From positions 3,745,001-3,809,000 of the forward strand of contig NZ_JARVTG010000001.1 of assembly GCF_029846635.1 (NCBI RefSeq): 64,000 nt of DNA, in the 5' to 3' direction. This document shows, piece by piece, positions 9,250-18,385 of this stretch. Numbering within the stretch: the first letter of the stretch is position 1; each line of letters opens with the position of its first letter. The notes under the pieces are model-generated. The model worked only from the letters and a program-made list of their open reading frames with translations. It was not told where the DNA came from and did not search any database. The position numbers and the translations under genes are program-made. Source of the DNA: Pokkaliibacter sp. MBI-7. GTDB taxonomy: Bacteria > Pseudomonadota > Gammaproteobacteria > Pseudomonadales > Balneatricaceae.

Positions 9250-10017
9250 TCAGCCGCCTGCGGATGGGGCGGCAGCACTGAGCAAATATTTCTCTCTTTT
9301 CACCTGCCGGACCGAGAAGTGCCGCTGCTTCATATAGGTCCACACATCATCGACCATTGCGGGATGGCCGCAGACATAGACAAGATCCTGTTCCGCAGTC
9401 GGCTCAAGCTCGTTCAGATGCTGCAGCAGGCGTCCCTGCCTTTCGAAGTCATGCAGCTGTGCGTCGACAGGCAGACGACTATAGCAGGCTAACAGCTGGA
9501 AATTCTGCTGCCGTTTAGCAAAGTGGATAAAGTCGTCACCGTACAACAACTCCTCCGGTTGCCGGACGCCCATCAGTAGTATGACCTGTGTATCAGGCTG
9601 AGCTTTCATTCGTCGTGACAGTAGCGGAAGCATGGAACGATAGGGCGCTACGCCCGTGCCGGTGCCGATCAAAATCAGGCGTGAAGGTAGCAGCTCGGGC
9701 AAGGTCAGAGCTCCGAAGGGGCCGGTCATGGTCAGTTCCGCACCCAGTGGCGCATGCACAAAGTAGTCGCTGGCCTGACCCTTATCCAGACAGGTTGCAG
9801 CAATTTCCAGCTCCATATTGGCGTGGATGTTATCGGTGAGGGTGGCCACGCTATAGCTGCGTGTCACCTGTCCTGTTGCGGTCGGAATGTGCAGTGAAAA
9901 AAACTGGCCGGGTTCATACACTATGGGCTCATTGTCGGCGCGCTGGAAAACCAGTTTGAGGGTGCGTTCAGACAACGTTTCTCGTGCAACCAGATTGATG
10001 GTGATAGGGCTGGACAT
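9250..10017 (-). CDS. fpr: ferredoxin/flavodoxin-NADP+ reductase
   Basis: This soluble 255-aa FAD enzyme moves electrons between NADPH and ferredoxin or flavodoxin. The FAD domain (about 1-100) carries the RSYSVA flavin-binding motif. The nucleotide-binding domain has GTGTGVAPYRSML near residue 120 and CGHPAMVDDVW near 220. Length and motifs match bacterial Fpr. The C-terminus (EKYLLSAAAPSAGG) is longer than the aromatic-ended tail of plant-type enzymes. AGGGAG precedes the start. The gene lies downstream of the ECF sigma/anti-sigma pair on the same strand with a gap of about 170 bp, so co-transcription is possible but not shown. Confidence 0.87.
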   Translation of the reverse strand: MSSPITINLVARETLSERTLKLVFQRADNEPIVYEPGQFFSLHIPTATGQVTRSYSVATLTDNIHANMELEIAATCLDKGQASDYFVHAPLGAELTMTGPFGALTLPELLPSRLILIGTGTGVAPYRSMLPLLSRRMKAQPDTQVILLMGVRQPEELLYGDDFIHFAKRQQNFQLLACYSRLPVDAQLHDFERQGRLLQHLNELEPTAEQDLVYVCGHPAMVDDVWTYMKQRHFSVRQVKREKYLLSAAAPSAGG

Positions 10018-10189
10018 AGCAGACTCCCTGTACTGGGATCGTTATTGTTTTTTAGCCTGAGGGTTTGCTGATCAGGTCCGTTCTGTCGACCTTGCTTGTC
10101 TCTGACTGGGCTTACCGTCGCCAAAGATGGCGTCATGCTTTTCATGCTGCAATGCGATGCCCGCTTCAACCCCTGTTTTGGCTTTCTGT

Positions 10190-10912
10190 CTACCAGACTC
10201 GCAGCTGCTGGCATTCACCCTGCCACAGAACGCTGTGCGGCGCGGTTGAATCAACCAATAGCAAACGCTCAGCCGAGGCAATCGCCAGCCATTGAGGCTT
10301 GCTCAGCGTCCACTGCAGATGGCTACTGTCGAGATGACCAAGCAACACTCTTTGACCTTTTGGATCCTCTGCCCACAGGCCCAGCGTTGAGCCTGCTGGT
10401 AATGCCTGCTGTGGGAATAATTTGACTACAGCATGGCCTGGCGCAAGCCGTGCCGAGGTAACCACCAGTGTGGGGGATTCTCTGGCATCGTGTAACACCG
10501 CCATGTAATGGGGAAGAGCCGGGATGGTGGATTGAGGCGCAATGGCAAACTGAGATAGCCAGAGCGTCAACAGCAGGCATGCTGCCAGCGCCAGGCGGTT
10601 GAAGGTGTGTTGCCAGCCCCGCATCAATGAGGCAACCATCCTGATGAGATCAGGCTGATCAGGCAGCTGCTGGGTAATACGCTGCCAGACATGCTGTTGA
10701 TGGAGCTGTGCCAGCTGATCGTCCGTCACTGTAGTCGTCAGAAGTGGCTGTAGCCGTTGCTCCCACTGTATGACCAGAGCCTCCATACCCGGCAGTTCTG
10801 TCAGCAGTTGCTGACAGCGCAGGCGGACCTTCAGCGTCTGCAGGCCCAGCGCGTAACGCTCCGCTAATCGTGCTTGCAGGTCGGATTGCAGATATCTCAG
10901 TGGCATAGGCAT
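10190..10912 (-). CDS. RskA-type anti-sigma factor
   Basis: This 240-aa single-pass membrane protein should hold the adjacent ECF sigma factor inactive. The N-terminal cytoplasmic part (about 1-115) is helical and starts MPMPLRYLQSDLQARLAERY. One membrane helix (LALAACLLLTLWLSQFAI, about 125-142) follows. The periplasmic domain has features of the anti-sigma-K C-terminal domain, with LGLWAEDPKGQRVLLGHLD. No zinc-binding HxxxCxxC motif is present, as is usual for the RskA group. The start overlaps the end of the sigma gene by 16 bp, so translation is probably coupled. Confidence 0.83.
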   Translation of the reverse strand: MPMPLRYLQSDLQARLAERYALGLQTLKVRLRCQQLLTELPGMEALVIQWEQRLQPLLTTTVTDDQLAQLHQQHVWQRITQQLPDQPDLIRMVASLMRGWQHTFNRLALAACLLLTLWLSQFAIAPQSTIPALPHYMAVLHDARESPTLVVTSARLAPGHAVVKLFPQQALPAGSTLGLWAEDPKGQRVLLGHLDSSHLQWTLSKPQWLAIASAERLLLVDSTAPHSVLWQGECQQLRVW

Positions 10913-11493
10913 TGGCGTAATTTCTCCATTCCTCGCCTGACCCAGGACTTCAGTGTGCCTAAAGGGGTGGCAAAATGCTGGCTAAGTTCTTCGTGGCTGT
11001 ATCCCTGGGTATAGCTCAATAGAATGGCGGCCCGGCTCTGCGCCTCCAGCTGATTGAGGCAGTGCCAGATGCGCTCGCGCTCATGAGGAAAGTCGGGCGC
11101 TGGCACATCAACTATCACCTCATCTTCCATTGCCATGTCTTCCTGCGCTGGCTGTAGTGACACCGTCGTGCGCCGTTTGCCGGAGCGTAGCTGATCCAGC
11201 GCCAGGTGGCGGAACAAGGCAATCATCCACGCTTCACCATTGCCACGTTGGGGCTGCCAGGTATGGGCTTTGTGCCAGAGCTTGATGAACCCCTCCTGAA
11301 TTACATCCTCTACGGTGCTGGCATGACCAAGCAGGGGATAGAGCATGGCAGCCAGACGACGAAAGTAAGCCTGATACAGTGCCGCCAGCGCCTCTTTATC
11401 GCCTCTGGCAATCTTTTGCAGCCAGCGCTCAACCTGAGCCGTGGCATCAGCAGCCGGAAAGGCTGTTGAAAGGGGAGGGCGTTCCATTGTCAC
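10897..11493 (-). CDS. ECF-family RNA polymerase sigma factor
   Basis: This 198-aa sigma-70 family regulator has regions 2 and 4. Region 2 (about 25-95) includes LYQAYFRRLAAMLYPLLG and VEDVIQEGFIKLWHKA. Region 4 (about 135-190) includes the helix-turn-helix YTQGYSHEELSQHFATPLGTL. With its membrane anti-sigma partner it resembles the SigK/RskA type. The start is a GTG at 11493, with an ATG two codons later. The upstream region has a candidate ECF promoter, CATCT-N16-CGTAAT, matching a divergent one before the small secreted protein gene. I infer autoregulation and control of that neighbour. Confidence 0.88.
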   Translation of the reverse strand: MTMERPPLSTAFPAADATAQVERWLQKIARGDKEALAALYQAYFRRLAAMLYPLLGHASTVEDVIQEGFIKLWHKAHTWQPQRGNGEAWMIALFRHLALDQLRSGKRRTTVSLQPAQEDMAMEDEVIVDVPAPDFPHERERIWHCLNQLEAQSRAAILLSYTQGYSHEELSQHFATPLGTLKSWVRRGMEKLRQCLCH

Positions 11494-11547
11494 CGTGAGT
11501 GTCTGTTCCCTGGCTGATGGGGAGTGAGTGGCACATGCATGTTAAGT

Positions 11548-11601
11548 ATTACGTCTATACATCGTTTTCAGATGCATCCAAACGCATTAGGTAAACGTAT
11601 T
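11548..11601. promoter_or_regulatory. pair of divergent ECF-type promoters
   Basis: Plus strand: CATCC (11575-11579), 16 nt, then CGTATT (11596-11601). Minus strand: CATCT (11574-11570), 16 nt, then CGTAAT (11553-11548). The two -35-like elements meet in the palindrome GATGCATC. Spacing and motifs are identical in style and place start sites a sensible distance before both genes. They resemble SigK-type promoters, but this is pattern matching by eye. Confidence 0.5.
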
Positions 11602-11638
11602 CCTGTTGATTCATTCCGATCAGACACAGGAGTTACCC

Positions 11639-12010
11639 ATGAACAAGCAGACCGTTATCGCATTAGTATTGACCCTTGTCGCCTCCTCTGCCATCGCGGA
11701 TCCGGCCATGGTTGGAGACAGTAAACTGGGCAAGGTGCTTACCGATGGTCAGGGGATGACGTTGTACACCTTTGACAAGGACAGCGCCGGCGTCAGTCAG
11801 TGTTATGAGCAGTGCGCTAAGGCATGGCCTCCGCTACAGGCCGCAGAGGGTTCCATGGCGGCGGGTGACTACAGCGTGGTGAAACGTGAGGACGGCGGTA
11901 TGCAGTGGGCCTACAAAGGTCAGCCTCTGTATACCTGGGTGAAGGACAGCCAGCCCGGAGACACCACGGGAGACGGTGTGAAAGGCGTCTGGCATGTAGC
12001 CAAGCCCTGA
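11639..12010 (+). CDS. small secreted COG4315-type repeat protein
   Basis: This 123-aa exported protein has a clear signal peptide (MNKQTVIALVLTLVASSAIA). The mature part holds two related units of the secreted-repeat family found near ECF sigma factors: GKVLTDGQGMTLYTFDKDS, with the paired cysteines CYEQCAKAWPPL, and WAYKGQPLYTWVKDSQPGDTTGDGVKGVWHV. The biochemical role of the family is poorly known. The start at 11639 has CAGGAG seven nt upstream, so the longer frame from 11606 is rejected. It is divergent from the sigma gene and is the likely target of that factor. Confidence 0.82.
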   Translation: MNKQTVIALVLTLVASSAIADPAMVGDSKLGKVLTDGQGMTLYTFDKDSAGVSQCYEQCAKAWPPLQAAEGSMAAGDYSVVKREDGGMQWAYKGQPLYTWVKDSQPGDTTGDGVKGVWHVAKP

Positions 12011-12124
12011 TGATCTGAATGGCAAAACGCAGATAAATTCGGTCATCCCTGACCCTGCCATTCTGCGTGATGTTAATGGCTATGAAGGTAGAGTCATCGC
12101 CATGGCTGGTGAGCAGTGCTTTGA

Positions 12125-13762
12125 TTACTGGCGAGATTCCGGGGGGATATAGCCCGGGATCTTGCTGTAATCAATATCGTCGATCTGCTCTGCCTTCAGA
12201 AACCGCTCAGCAAAGCTCAGATAGACCTTGTGATCGATAAAGATGTCAAACAGATCGGGGTCAATGTGATTGCTGAGCTTCAGCTTGCCCATGATGTACA
12301 GACATTCGCTGATCTTTTTGGCGTTCTTGTAGGGGCGGTCTGATGCGCTCAGGGCTTCAAAAATGTCAGCGATAGCCATGATGCGTGCAGGTACTGACAT
12401 CTGTTCGCGGGTCAGTCCGCGCGGATAGCCGGTACCGTCCATTTTCTCGTGATGACCACCTGCATACTCGGGCACACGGCGAAGATGTTTGGGGAAGGGC
12501 AGTGCCTCCAGCATTTCCAGAGTGATATCCATGTGCCGGTTAACGATCCTGCGCTCCTCGGCTGTCAGCGTGCCTTTGGCAATACTAAGGTTGTACATCT
12601 CATCATCACTCAACAGATTCTGCACCTCGCCGCCGATCGCTACCTGCATATCCTTGCCGATATGGCGCACCCGTTGCTGATCTTCAGGGGCCATGAACTC
12701 GCTGCCAATATTGACCTTGTGCAGGAAACAACGATCTTCTTCGATACTGATCAGCTGCTGTTCCAGCTCACTTTGCAGCCGCTGACATAACTCGTCATCA
12801 CCACTGCGTTCAGCCTGGTAGATCTGTTTGAGGAACCTGATTTCCAGATCGCGCTTGGCAATTTCCAGCTTGGCGTCCACCAGACTGATGCGGTCGTATA
12901 ACGTCTGTAATTTGGTGGCTTTGTCCATCACGTATTCGGGTGTGGCAATCTTGCCGCAGTCGTGCAGCCAGCCCGCAATGGACAGCTCGTAGCGGTCGGC
13001 ATCGGTCATGCGAAACGTCGACAGAGGCCCCTGTTCGGTGTTATGCACCGCCTCGGCAAAAATCATGGTCAGTTCGGGGACACGCCGACAATGGCCGCCG
13101 GTATAGGGGGATTTCTCGTCAATGGCCTTGGCGATCAGCCGCGTCAGGGACTGGAACAGGGACTCCATGCTGTCGATCAGATGACGATTGTTGAGCGCCA
13201 CCGATGCCATTGATGTCAGGGTCTGTACCAGCTCGATAGCGGGTGGTTTGAAGGGAACCACCTTGTCGCCCTCCTGGGCGTTGATCAGCTGCAGTACACC
13301 ATTGAGCAATCCTTCATGGTTCTTCATCGGGAACGTCAGCACCGACAGGGTGTGATAACCGTTCTTCTGGTCCATGCTGCGAGCGGCACTGAGGTCATAC
13401 TCACTGCAATTGTACGCATCCTCGATATTGATGATCTCCCCGGTGGCGGCTGCCACAGCAACCAGTGCATTGGTGTTGGGATTGCCGTCATCGTGGTAGA
13501 TCGGAATATTGGGAAAGGGGATGGGGTCTCCAGAGACGCCGCCCAGATAGAGGTTCAGGGAGTCGTTGATCAGTGTTTCGAATCTGAGCTGATTGTTATC
13601 GGTGATGGAGTAAATGGTCCCGCCATCGGCATTGGTCAGATCTCGTGCGGCTTGCAGAATATCTTCCAATAACTTGGTGGTGTCCCGTTCCGACGACAAA
13701 CGGATGCCAATATCCACCATATGGCGGAGTGCGTCTTGATGTGTGGTGCGAGCCTGACTCAT
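12125..13762 (-). CDS. GAF and HD-GYP domain phosphodiesterase
   Basis: This cytoplasmic protein of about 545 aa is predicted to degrade cyclic di-GMP. A GAF sensor domain occupies about residues 15-180. The HD-GYP domain has SPYTGGHCRRV, the metal motif WLHDCGKI and the late block GHHEKMDGTGYPRG with DIFEALSASDRPYK. HDCGK and HHEKMDG are separated by roughly 175 residues, against about 60 in ordinary HD-GYP proteins. The extra part looks like a long helical insertion. I chose the ATG at 13762 (MSQARTTHQDAL). The frame is open to 13897, but that extension is not domain-like. It is last in a minus-strand cassette with the adenylate cyclase and MBL hydrolase genes. Confidence 0.83.
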   Translation of the reverse strand: MSQARTTHQDALRHMVDIGIRLSSERDTTKLLEDILQAARDLTNADGGTIYSITDNNQLRFETLINDSLNLYLGGVSGDPIPFPNIPIYHDDGNPNTNALVAVAAATGEIINIEDAYNCSEYDLSAARSMDQKNGYHTLSVLTFPMKNHEGLLNGVLQLINAQEGDKVVPFKPPAIELVQTLTSMASVALNNRHLIDSMESLFQSLTRLIAKAIDEKSPYTGGHCRRVPELTMIFAEAVHNTEQGPLSTFRMTDADRYELSIAGWLHDCGKIATPEYVMDKATKLQTLYDRISLVDAKLEIAKRDLEIRFLKQIYQAERSGDDELCQRLQSELEQQLISIEEDRCFLHKVNIGSEFMAPEDQQRVRHIGKDMQVAIGGEVQNLLSDDEMYNLSIAKGTLTAEERRIVNRHMDITLEMLEALPFPKHLRRVPEYAGGHHEKMDGTGYPRGLTREQMSVPARIMAIADIFEALSASDRPYKNAKKISECLYIMGKLKLSNHIDPDLFDIFIDHKVYLSFAERFLKAEQIDDIDYSKIPGYIPPESRQ

Positions 13763-13914
13763 GGTGTCTGAACCTGCTGAATGATGCCAGGAGCTGACCT
13801 GCAACTGCTGCAGACTCCCGTGACGTTGATTGGCTGCCGTACACCTTAACGACTGACTATGAAACTGCAGTGATGGCTCCCGCCACCCTGCCAGCAAGAC
13901 GTTTCAGATCGCTG

Positions 13915-16143
13915 TCATTTGCTGGTATGGGCGTAGCTGCCATCCCAGTCATCACCGGGTGGCGCCTGTCTCAGGGCTCTCACTCTTTCCAGATAAAGCA
14001 GGTGCAGCGATTGATGCTCAGTCTGATGCTGTAATTCTAGCAATAAGCTTTCAGCTGCGTTCCACTGCTGGGCGAAGTAGTGCGTCAGTGCCTGGTTAAA
14101 ACGCGACAATTCGTAGCGCTGTGCCTCGGTGAGGTGTGCAAGTCTGCCCAGCGGTTCATATATCGAGACAGGTAGCTGTTTACCTTTGACCTTCACCCTG
14201 TCGACTGGCATAAAGGCCCAGTCAGGACATTGCGCCTGAGTGAACTCACTGACCAGCAAACGGACCCCATAAAATTTGGTCAGCCCTTCAAGGCGTGAGC
14301 CCAGATTGACCGCATCGCCGATCACCGTATAGGCCCGTCGGTAACTGGAGCCCATATCGCCGACGTTCATATCGCCGGTATTGATACCAATGCCGATATC
14401 AATGGCTGGCAGCCTTTCAAGCTCAAATACCCGTTGCAGTTCATCGGTAATCTTCAGCATGGCAAAAGCCGTTTCTACCGCATGTTCGGCATGCGCCGGG
14501 TCTTCCAGAGGAGCATTCCAGAACGCCATCACCATGTCGCCGACGTATTTGTCGATAGTGCCCTGATGTTCAAAGATGGCCTTGGTTATGGGGGAGAAGA
14601 ACCGGTTCAGTACGGACTTCAGCTCACTGGCCCCCAGTTTTTCGGAAATACTGGTAAAGCCACGAATATCGGAAAACAGCACGGTCATCTCACGGCGTTC
14701 GCCGTCCATTCCCAGCCCTTCCGGGTGATTCAGCATGCGCTCGATATGGGCTGGCGGGACATACTGATCAAAAATCGACTTGATGCGACGCCGCTGGCGG
14801 GCCTCACCAAAGAATCCGGATGCCATGTGAAAGACGGTGAGCGCGGTGATCAGTAACAGGCTCAGCGTCAGCGGCACATCCAGGCGCCATACTACCCACA
14901 GGTAGCCATTGATCAGCACCACGGCAGTCACCAGCAGAGTGCCATTGATGGCCATGGCCAGTGGCCCCAGCAGAGGTAATAGCGCATTCAGTACACTGCC
15001 AACCAGCAACATCAGCACCAGCAGGGCGCCATCTGCCCAATCGGGATGGACAGGTAACAGCTCCGGGTTGAGCAGCCCTTCAAAGACGTTGGCATGGACC
15101 TCCACTCCGGGGTAGAGCACACCGACGGGCGTGGCGCGCAGGTCAGCGTTACCAACGGCAGACGTGCCGACAAATACAATGGCATTACTGAATACGCCCG
15201 CTGGTAAGTGCCCGCTCACTGCATCCGTTGCTGAAACATAAGGGTAGCTGTAGGCAGCACCCCGATAAGGGATCAGCACCCTGCCAAAGGTATCGGTCGG
15301 TACTCGCTTGCCGCCCACATCGACACCAATGATGGAGCGATAGTCTCCAATCTCCGCCGTGTCCACGTTGAAACTATCCGACAGGGTGTAGAGCCGCGCG
15401 GCCTCCAGAGCTAATGAGGGGTAGAGAATGCCTTGATGGGCCATCAGCAGCGCGGCCGAACGGATGAAACCGTCGTCGTCCGGAGTACTGTTGATGAAAC
15501 CTGTACCTGCTGCGCGCTGCTGTAGCACCTCGATATTAGCCAGATAGCCTGGAAAGCTGGCAACGGCCAGCGGTTTACTGCTGTTGTCTGTTGTCAGCAC
15601 CGCTGACGGCAATTCACCACGAATCACGTTGCTGTCATCCTGAAACAGGATACCGAGCACGGTATCCGTATCTTGCAAGTGACGGGCCAGCGCCTGATCA
15701 GCATCCAGCTGTCCAGCCAGAGGGGCCAGCTGTTGCCTGATCTGAGGATCCTGTACGTGTGCCATGACCAGCTGCACAGGATTGTTCTGCGGTTCGGCAA
15801 ACAGAATGTCGAAGGCCACCACGGCGGTTCCTGCCTGAGCCAGATTGGCCAGCATCTGCGCTACCTTGTCGCGGCTCCATGGCCAGCGCCCCTGTTCACG
15901 CAGGCTACGCTCATCGATGTCGACAATGACAATGGGCAGGCTGGAGTGAGGGCGCCAGCGGAGTGTCGACTTCAGCCGGAAGTCATAGAGGATGCCGTCT
16001 ATCCGTTTCAGTACGGCAATGCTGTCGGTCGAGGAGGAAACATACGCTACCTGCAGAGCAGCGATAAGCAGCATCAGCAGACAGCCACCGATGATCTGAC
16101 GGTAGTGTTTGCGCCAGTAGCTGCTCAGGCGCATGACAGGCAC
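13915..16143 (-). CDS. CHASE2-domain class III adenylate cyclase
   Basis: This 742-aa membrane enzyme is predicted to make cAMP. After one N-terminal helix (CLLMLLIAALQVAYV) comes a periplasmic CHASE2 sensor (about 35-335, with VIVDIDERSLREQGRWPW). Three membrane helices follow (about 355-440), then a class III cyclase domain (about 480-650). Key segments are VLFSDIRGFTSISEKLG (metal aspartate), DKYVGDMVMAFWNAP and YTVIGDAVNLGSRLE. The lysine in DKYVGD and the aspartate in VIGDAVN fit ATP rather than GTP. The start is a GTG at 16143 with AGAAGG just upstream, or an ATG at 16134. It overlaps the MBL gene end by up to 19 bp, indicating one operon. Confidence 0.88.
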   Translation of the reverse strand: MPVMRLSSYWRKHYRQIIGGCLLMLLIAALQVAYVSSSTDSIAVLKRIDGILYDFRLKSTLRWRPHSSLPIVIVDIDERSLREQGRWPWSRDKVAQMLANLAQAGTAVVAFDILFAEPQNNPVQLVMAHVQDPQIRQQLAPLAGQLDADQALARHLQDTDTVLGILFQDDSNVIRGELPSAVLTTDNSSKPLAVASFPGYLANIEVLQQRAAGTGFINSTPDDDGFIRSAALLMAHQGILYPSLALEAARLYTLSDSFNVDTAEIGDYRSIIGVDVGGKRVPTDTFGRVLIPYRGAAYSYPYVSATDAVSGHLPAGVFSNAIVFVGTSAVGNADLRATPVGVLYPGVEVHANVFEGLLNPELLPVHPDWADGALLVLMLLVGSVLNALLPLLGPLAMAINGTLLVTAVVLINGYLWVVWRLDVPLTLSLLLITALTVFHMASGFFGEARQRRRIKSIFDQYVPPAHIERMLNHPEGLGMDGERREMTVLFSDIRGFTSISEKLGASELKSVLNRFFSPITKAIFEHQGTIDKYVGDMVMAFWNAPLEDPAHAEHAVETAFAMLKITDELQRVFELERLPAIDIGIGINTGDMNVGDMGSSYRRAYTVIGDAVNLGSRLEGLTKFYGVRLLVSEFTQAQCPDWAFMPVDRVKVKGKQLPVSIYEPLGRLAHLTEAQRYELSRFNQALTHYFAQQWNAAESLLLELQHQTEHQSLHLLYLERVRALRQAPPGDDWDGSYAHTSK

Positions 16144-16952
16144 ATACCTTCTCTGGCAAAGCTGACAGGGAAGGGCAGGGCCTGGGTGGCAAGGCCGGCG
16201 GCAATCGCGTCCAGTTCGTCGTCACTGCGCTCCGGGTCGTAGCTGAACAGCACAAGGTGTTTCACCGCTGCTGCCTGAGCCAGAGCAACGGCTTCGGATA
16301 CCAGCGAATGGCCCCAGCCGTGTTTCATCGGCATGTCTCTGGGCACATATTGGGCATCGTGCAGCAGCAGGTCGACACCGTGCACAAATTCGCACCATTT
16401 CTCGAACGACGTTACGGGGGTGTTCGGCGGATTGAGTTCGTTGTCAGTGACGTAGGCAAAGCGCTGTCCGTCCGCTTCAATCAGATAGGCGCTGCCCCCG
16501 CCGGGATGATTGAGTGGACAGCGCTGGATGTGGAAGCCCTGCAAAATCCAGGCGTGGCTGGTGGGGGTGTTCTCTATCTGAATGCGTGCCGCCAGGGCTG
16601 TCGCCGGCACCGGAAATACACTGCCCTTGAGCTGGTTAAGAATGGCGTACGGCTCATGGGGCGTGGTTAGTCCGGGAAAAATATGAATTTCACGATCACG
16701 CTGGTAGGCCGGGCGGAAGAACGGGAAGCCCTGAATATGGTCCCAGTGATTGTGAGACAGCAGCAGGGTAATGGGGCGAGGGTCCGTCAGCAGCTCAGTA
16801 CCGAGCTGCCTGATACCCGTGCCTGCATCGAGAATGAGCTGCTCGCCTGCATCGTTGCGAACGAGCACGCAGGCGGTATTACCGCCGTAGCGAACGGATT
16901 GCTGACCGGGGGCAGGGATGGAGCCTCTCACACCGTAAAACTGAATGTGCAT
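16125..16952 (-). CDS. MBL-fold metallo-hydrolase
   Basis: This 275-aa soluble hydrolase of the metallo-beta-lactamase fold has the zinc motif LLLSHNHWDHIQGFPFF (HxHxDH) near residue 65 and a later ligand region LLLHDAQY. The N-terminus MHIQFYGVRGSIPAPG is typical of MBL proteins related to cyclic-nucleotide phosphodiesterases and RNase Z. I chose the ATG at 16952. The upstream extension to 17027 lacks family features. It is first in an overlapping operon with the CHASE2 cyclase, so hydrolysis of a cyclic nucleotide is an attractive but unproven role. Confidence 0.8.
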   Translation of the reverse strand: MHIQFYGVRGSIPAPGQQSVRYGGNTACVLVRNDAGEQLILDAGTGIRQLGTELLTDPRPITLLLSHNHWDHIQGFPFFRPAYQRDREIHIFPGLTTPHEPYAILNQLKGSVFPVPATALAARIQIENTPTSHAWILQGFHIQRCPLNHPGGGSAYLIEADGQRFAYVTDNELNPPNTPVTSFEKWCEFVHGVDLLLHDAQYVPRDMPMKHGWGHSLVSEAVALAQAAAVKHLVLFSYDPERSDDELDAIAAGLATQALPFPVSFAREGMCLSCA

Positions 16953-17419
16953 AGTGATACCTACAGCGTGGCGTGATCCGCAAAAAATACCTGTGGAAAA
17001 CGTAGTCCATGACCCACCCGCTGGCAATCCGTACGTATTGCCAAAGTGGTTCTGCTAATGGCGATCGCATTTTTGCATCGACACAAGAAATGACAGTAAA
17101 ATCCGCGCCCGCTTGGGAAGGAGTGAATTCCAGGTCGCTTTCCCGACACTGACCCCCTTTTATTGCCCTGCGGCTGTTACTGATAATTTGTCTGGTTTGC
17201 CGTAGGGCGTTCCATCGCAACTCATGTAGCAAGCCTGCGGGCAAGGGGGAAAGCGCCAGCGGGAGTGCTGGGTCGACTTCCATGTTGTCTGCCGTGCGGG
17301 TCTCTGCCTGTATGTCTGAGCTGCCGATACATAGCTGGCTCAGCGCAGAGCGGTACACAACAACAAGATTGCATATGTTGCCCGGAGCAGGGGCAGGTAT
17401 GACCTTTGAGGACCTTTGA
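16953..17419. other. intergenic region between divergent operons
   Basis: This stretch of about 467 bp separates the MBL-cyclase-HD-GYP operon from the amino-acid transporter operon and should hold promoters for both. I see no convincing sigma-70 pair, hairpin or RNA gene. The open frames crossing it have no recognisable domain or ribosome site. Confidence 0.6.
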
Positions 17420-18370
17420 ATGCAAAAACAGCCTAACCAAATGCTTTGGCAAGGCGTGTATCTGGTGATAGTGGTAGCCTTCTGTGCTGTGGTCTACGCC
17501 TCCAGTAAACACATCAACTACAACTGGAACTGGCAGCGTGTCGTTCCCTACCTGATCAATACCGAGCCGCAATCGGTTCGTGCGCCCTTTGACGGTACCG
17601 CCAAAGTCAGTACTGACGACAAGACCCTCACACTGGTGCCCGATGCCGGTGGCGAGCCGGTAGTGGTGAAGAAGTTCAGTGCGATTTCGGTGAACGATGG
17701 TGATCTGATTTTTGAAGGTGACCAGGTGGCCACCATCAGCAACTGGCGCATCGGCCCTATCACCGAAGGCATGATCACCACTCTGGAGATCTCGCTGGCA
17801 TCGCTGGTGTTTGCGGTGATCATCGGTCTGTTTATCGGCCTTGGCCGTATCTCCCGCAATCTGGCTATCCGCCAGCTGTGTATCACCTATATCGAGATCA
17901 TCCGCGGCACGCCGCTGCTGGTGCAGATCTTTATTTTCTACTTCTTTATCGGCACCGTGCTGTCACTGGACCGCTTTACCGCCGGTGTGGCATCGCTGGC
18001 GGTGTTCACCGCAGCGTATGTGGCGGAAATCGTCCGCTCCGGTATCCAGTCGATTCCACCCGGACAGATGGAAGCGGCCCGCTCGCTGGGCATGACCTAT
18101 GTGCAGGCGATGGTCAACGTCATCCTGCCGCAGGCCTTCAAACGTACCCTGCCACCCATGGCCGGTCAGTTTATCAACCTGATCAAGGACTCCTCGCTGG
18201 TGTCGGTTATCTCCATCACCGACCTGACCAAAGCCGGTCGTGAAGTGGTCTCCGCCACTTTTGCTCCGTTTGAGGTGTGGTTCACCGTGGCGCTGCTGTA
18301 TCTGGTGATGACCGGCGCGTTGTCATGGATGATCCAGCGTCTGGAAAAGAAACTGGCAGCCAGCGATTAA
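17420..18370 (+). CDS. amino-acid ABC transporter permease (HisM/GlnP family)
   Basis: This 316-aa inner-membrane permease belongs to a polar amino-acid importer. A first helix (about 12-29) is followed by an unusual hydrophilic segment of about 85 residues (around 35-115). Then comes the standard permease domain with ITEGMITTLEISLASLVFAV and the EAA loop EAARSLGMTYVQAMVNVILP, which contacts the ATPase. The usual GlnP proteins lack the large segment after the first helix. The ATPase gene follows 15 bp later. No periplasmic binding protein gene is next to it, so that part must be encoded elsewhere. Confidence 0.88.
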   Translation: MQKQPNQMLWQGVYLVIVVAFCAVVYASSKHINYNWNWQRVVPYLINTEPQSVRAPFDGTAKVSTDDKTLTLVPDAGGEPVVVKKFSAISVNDGDLIFEGDQVATISNWRIGPITEGMITTLEISLASLVFAVIIGLFIGLGRISRNLAIRQLCITYIEIIRGTPLLVQIFIFYFFIGTVLSLDRFTAGVASLAVFTAAYVAEIVRSGIQSIPPGQMEAARSLGMTYVQAMVNVILPQAFKRTLPPMAGQFINLIKDSSLVSVISITDLTKAGREVVSATFAPFEVWFTVALLYLVMTGALSWMIQRLEKKLAASD

Positions 18371-18385
18371 GGCGAGGACGATACG

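Noticed and set aside
16879..17358. 159-codon minus-strand frame before the MBL gene
   Set aside because: It overlaps the MBL gene in another frame, has no domain or ribosome site, and lies in a promoter region.
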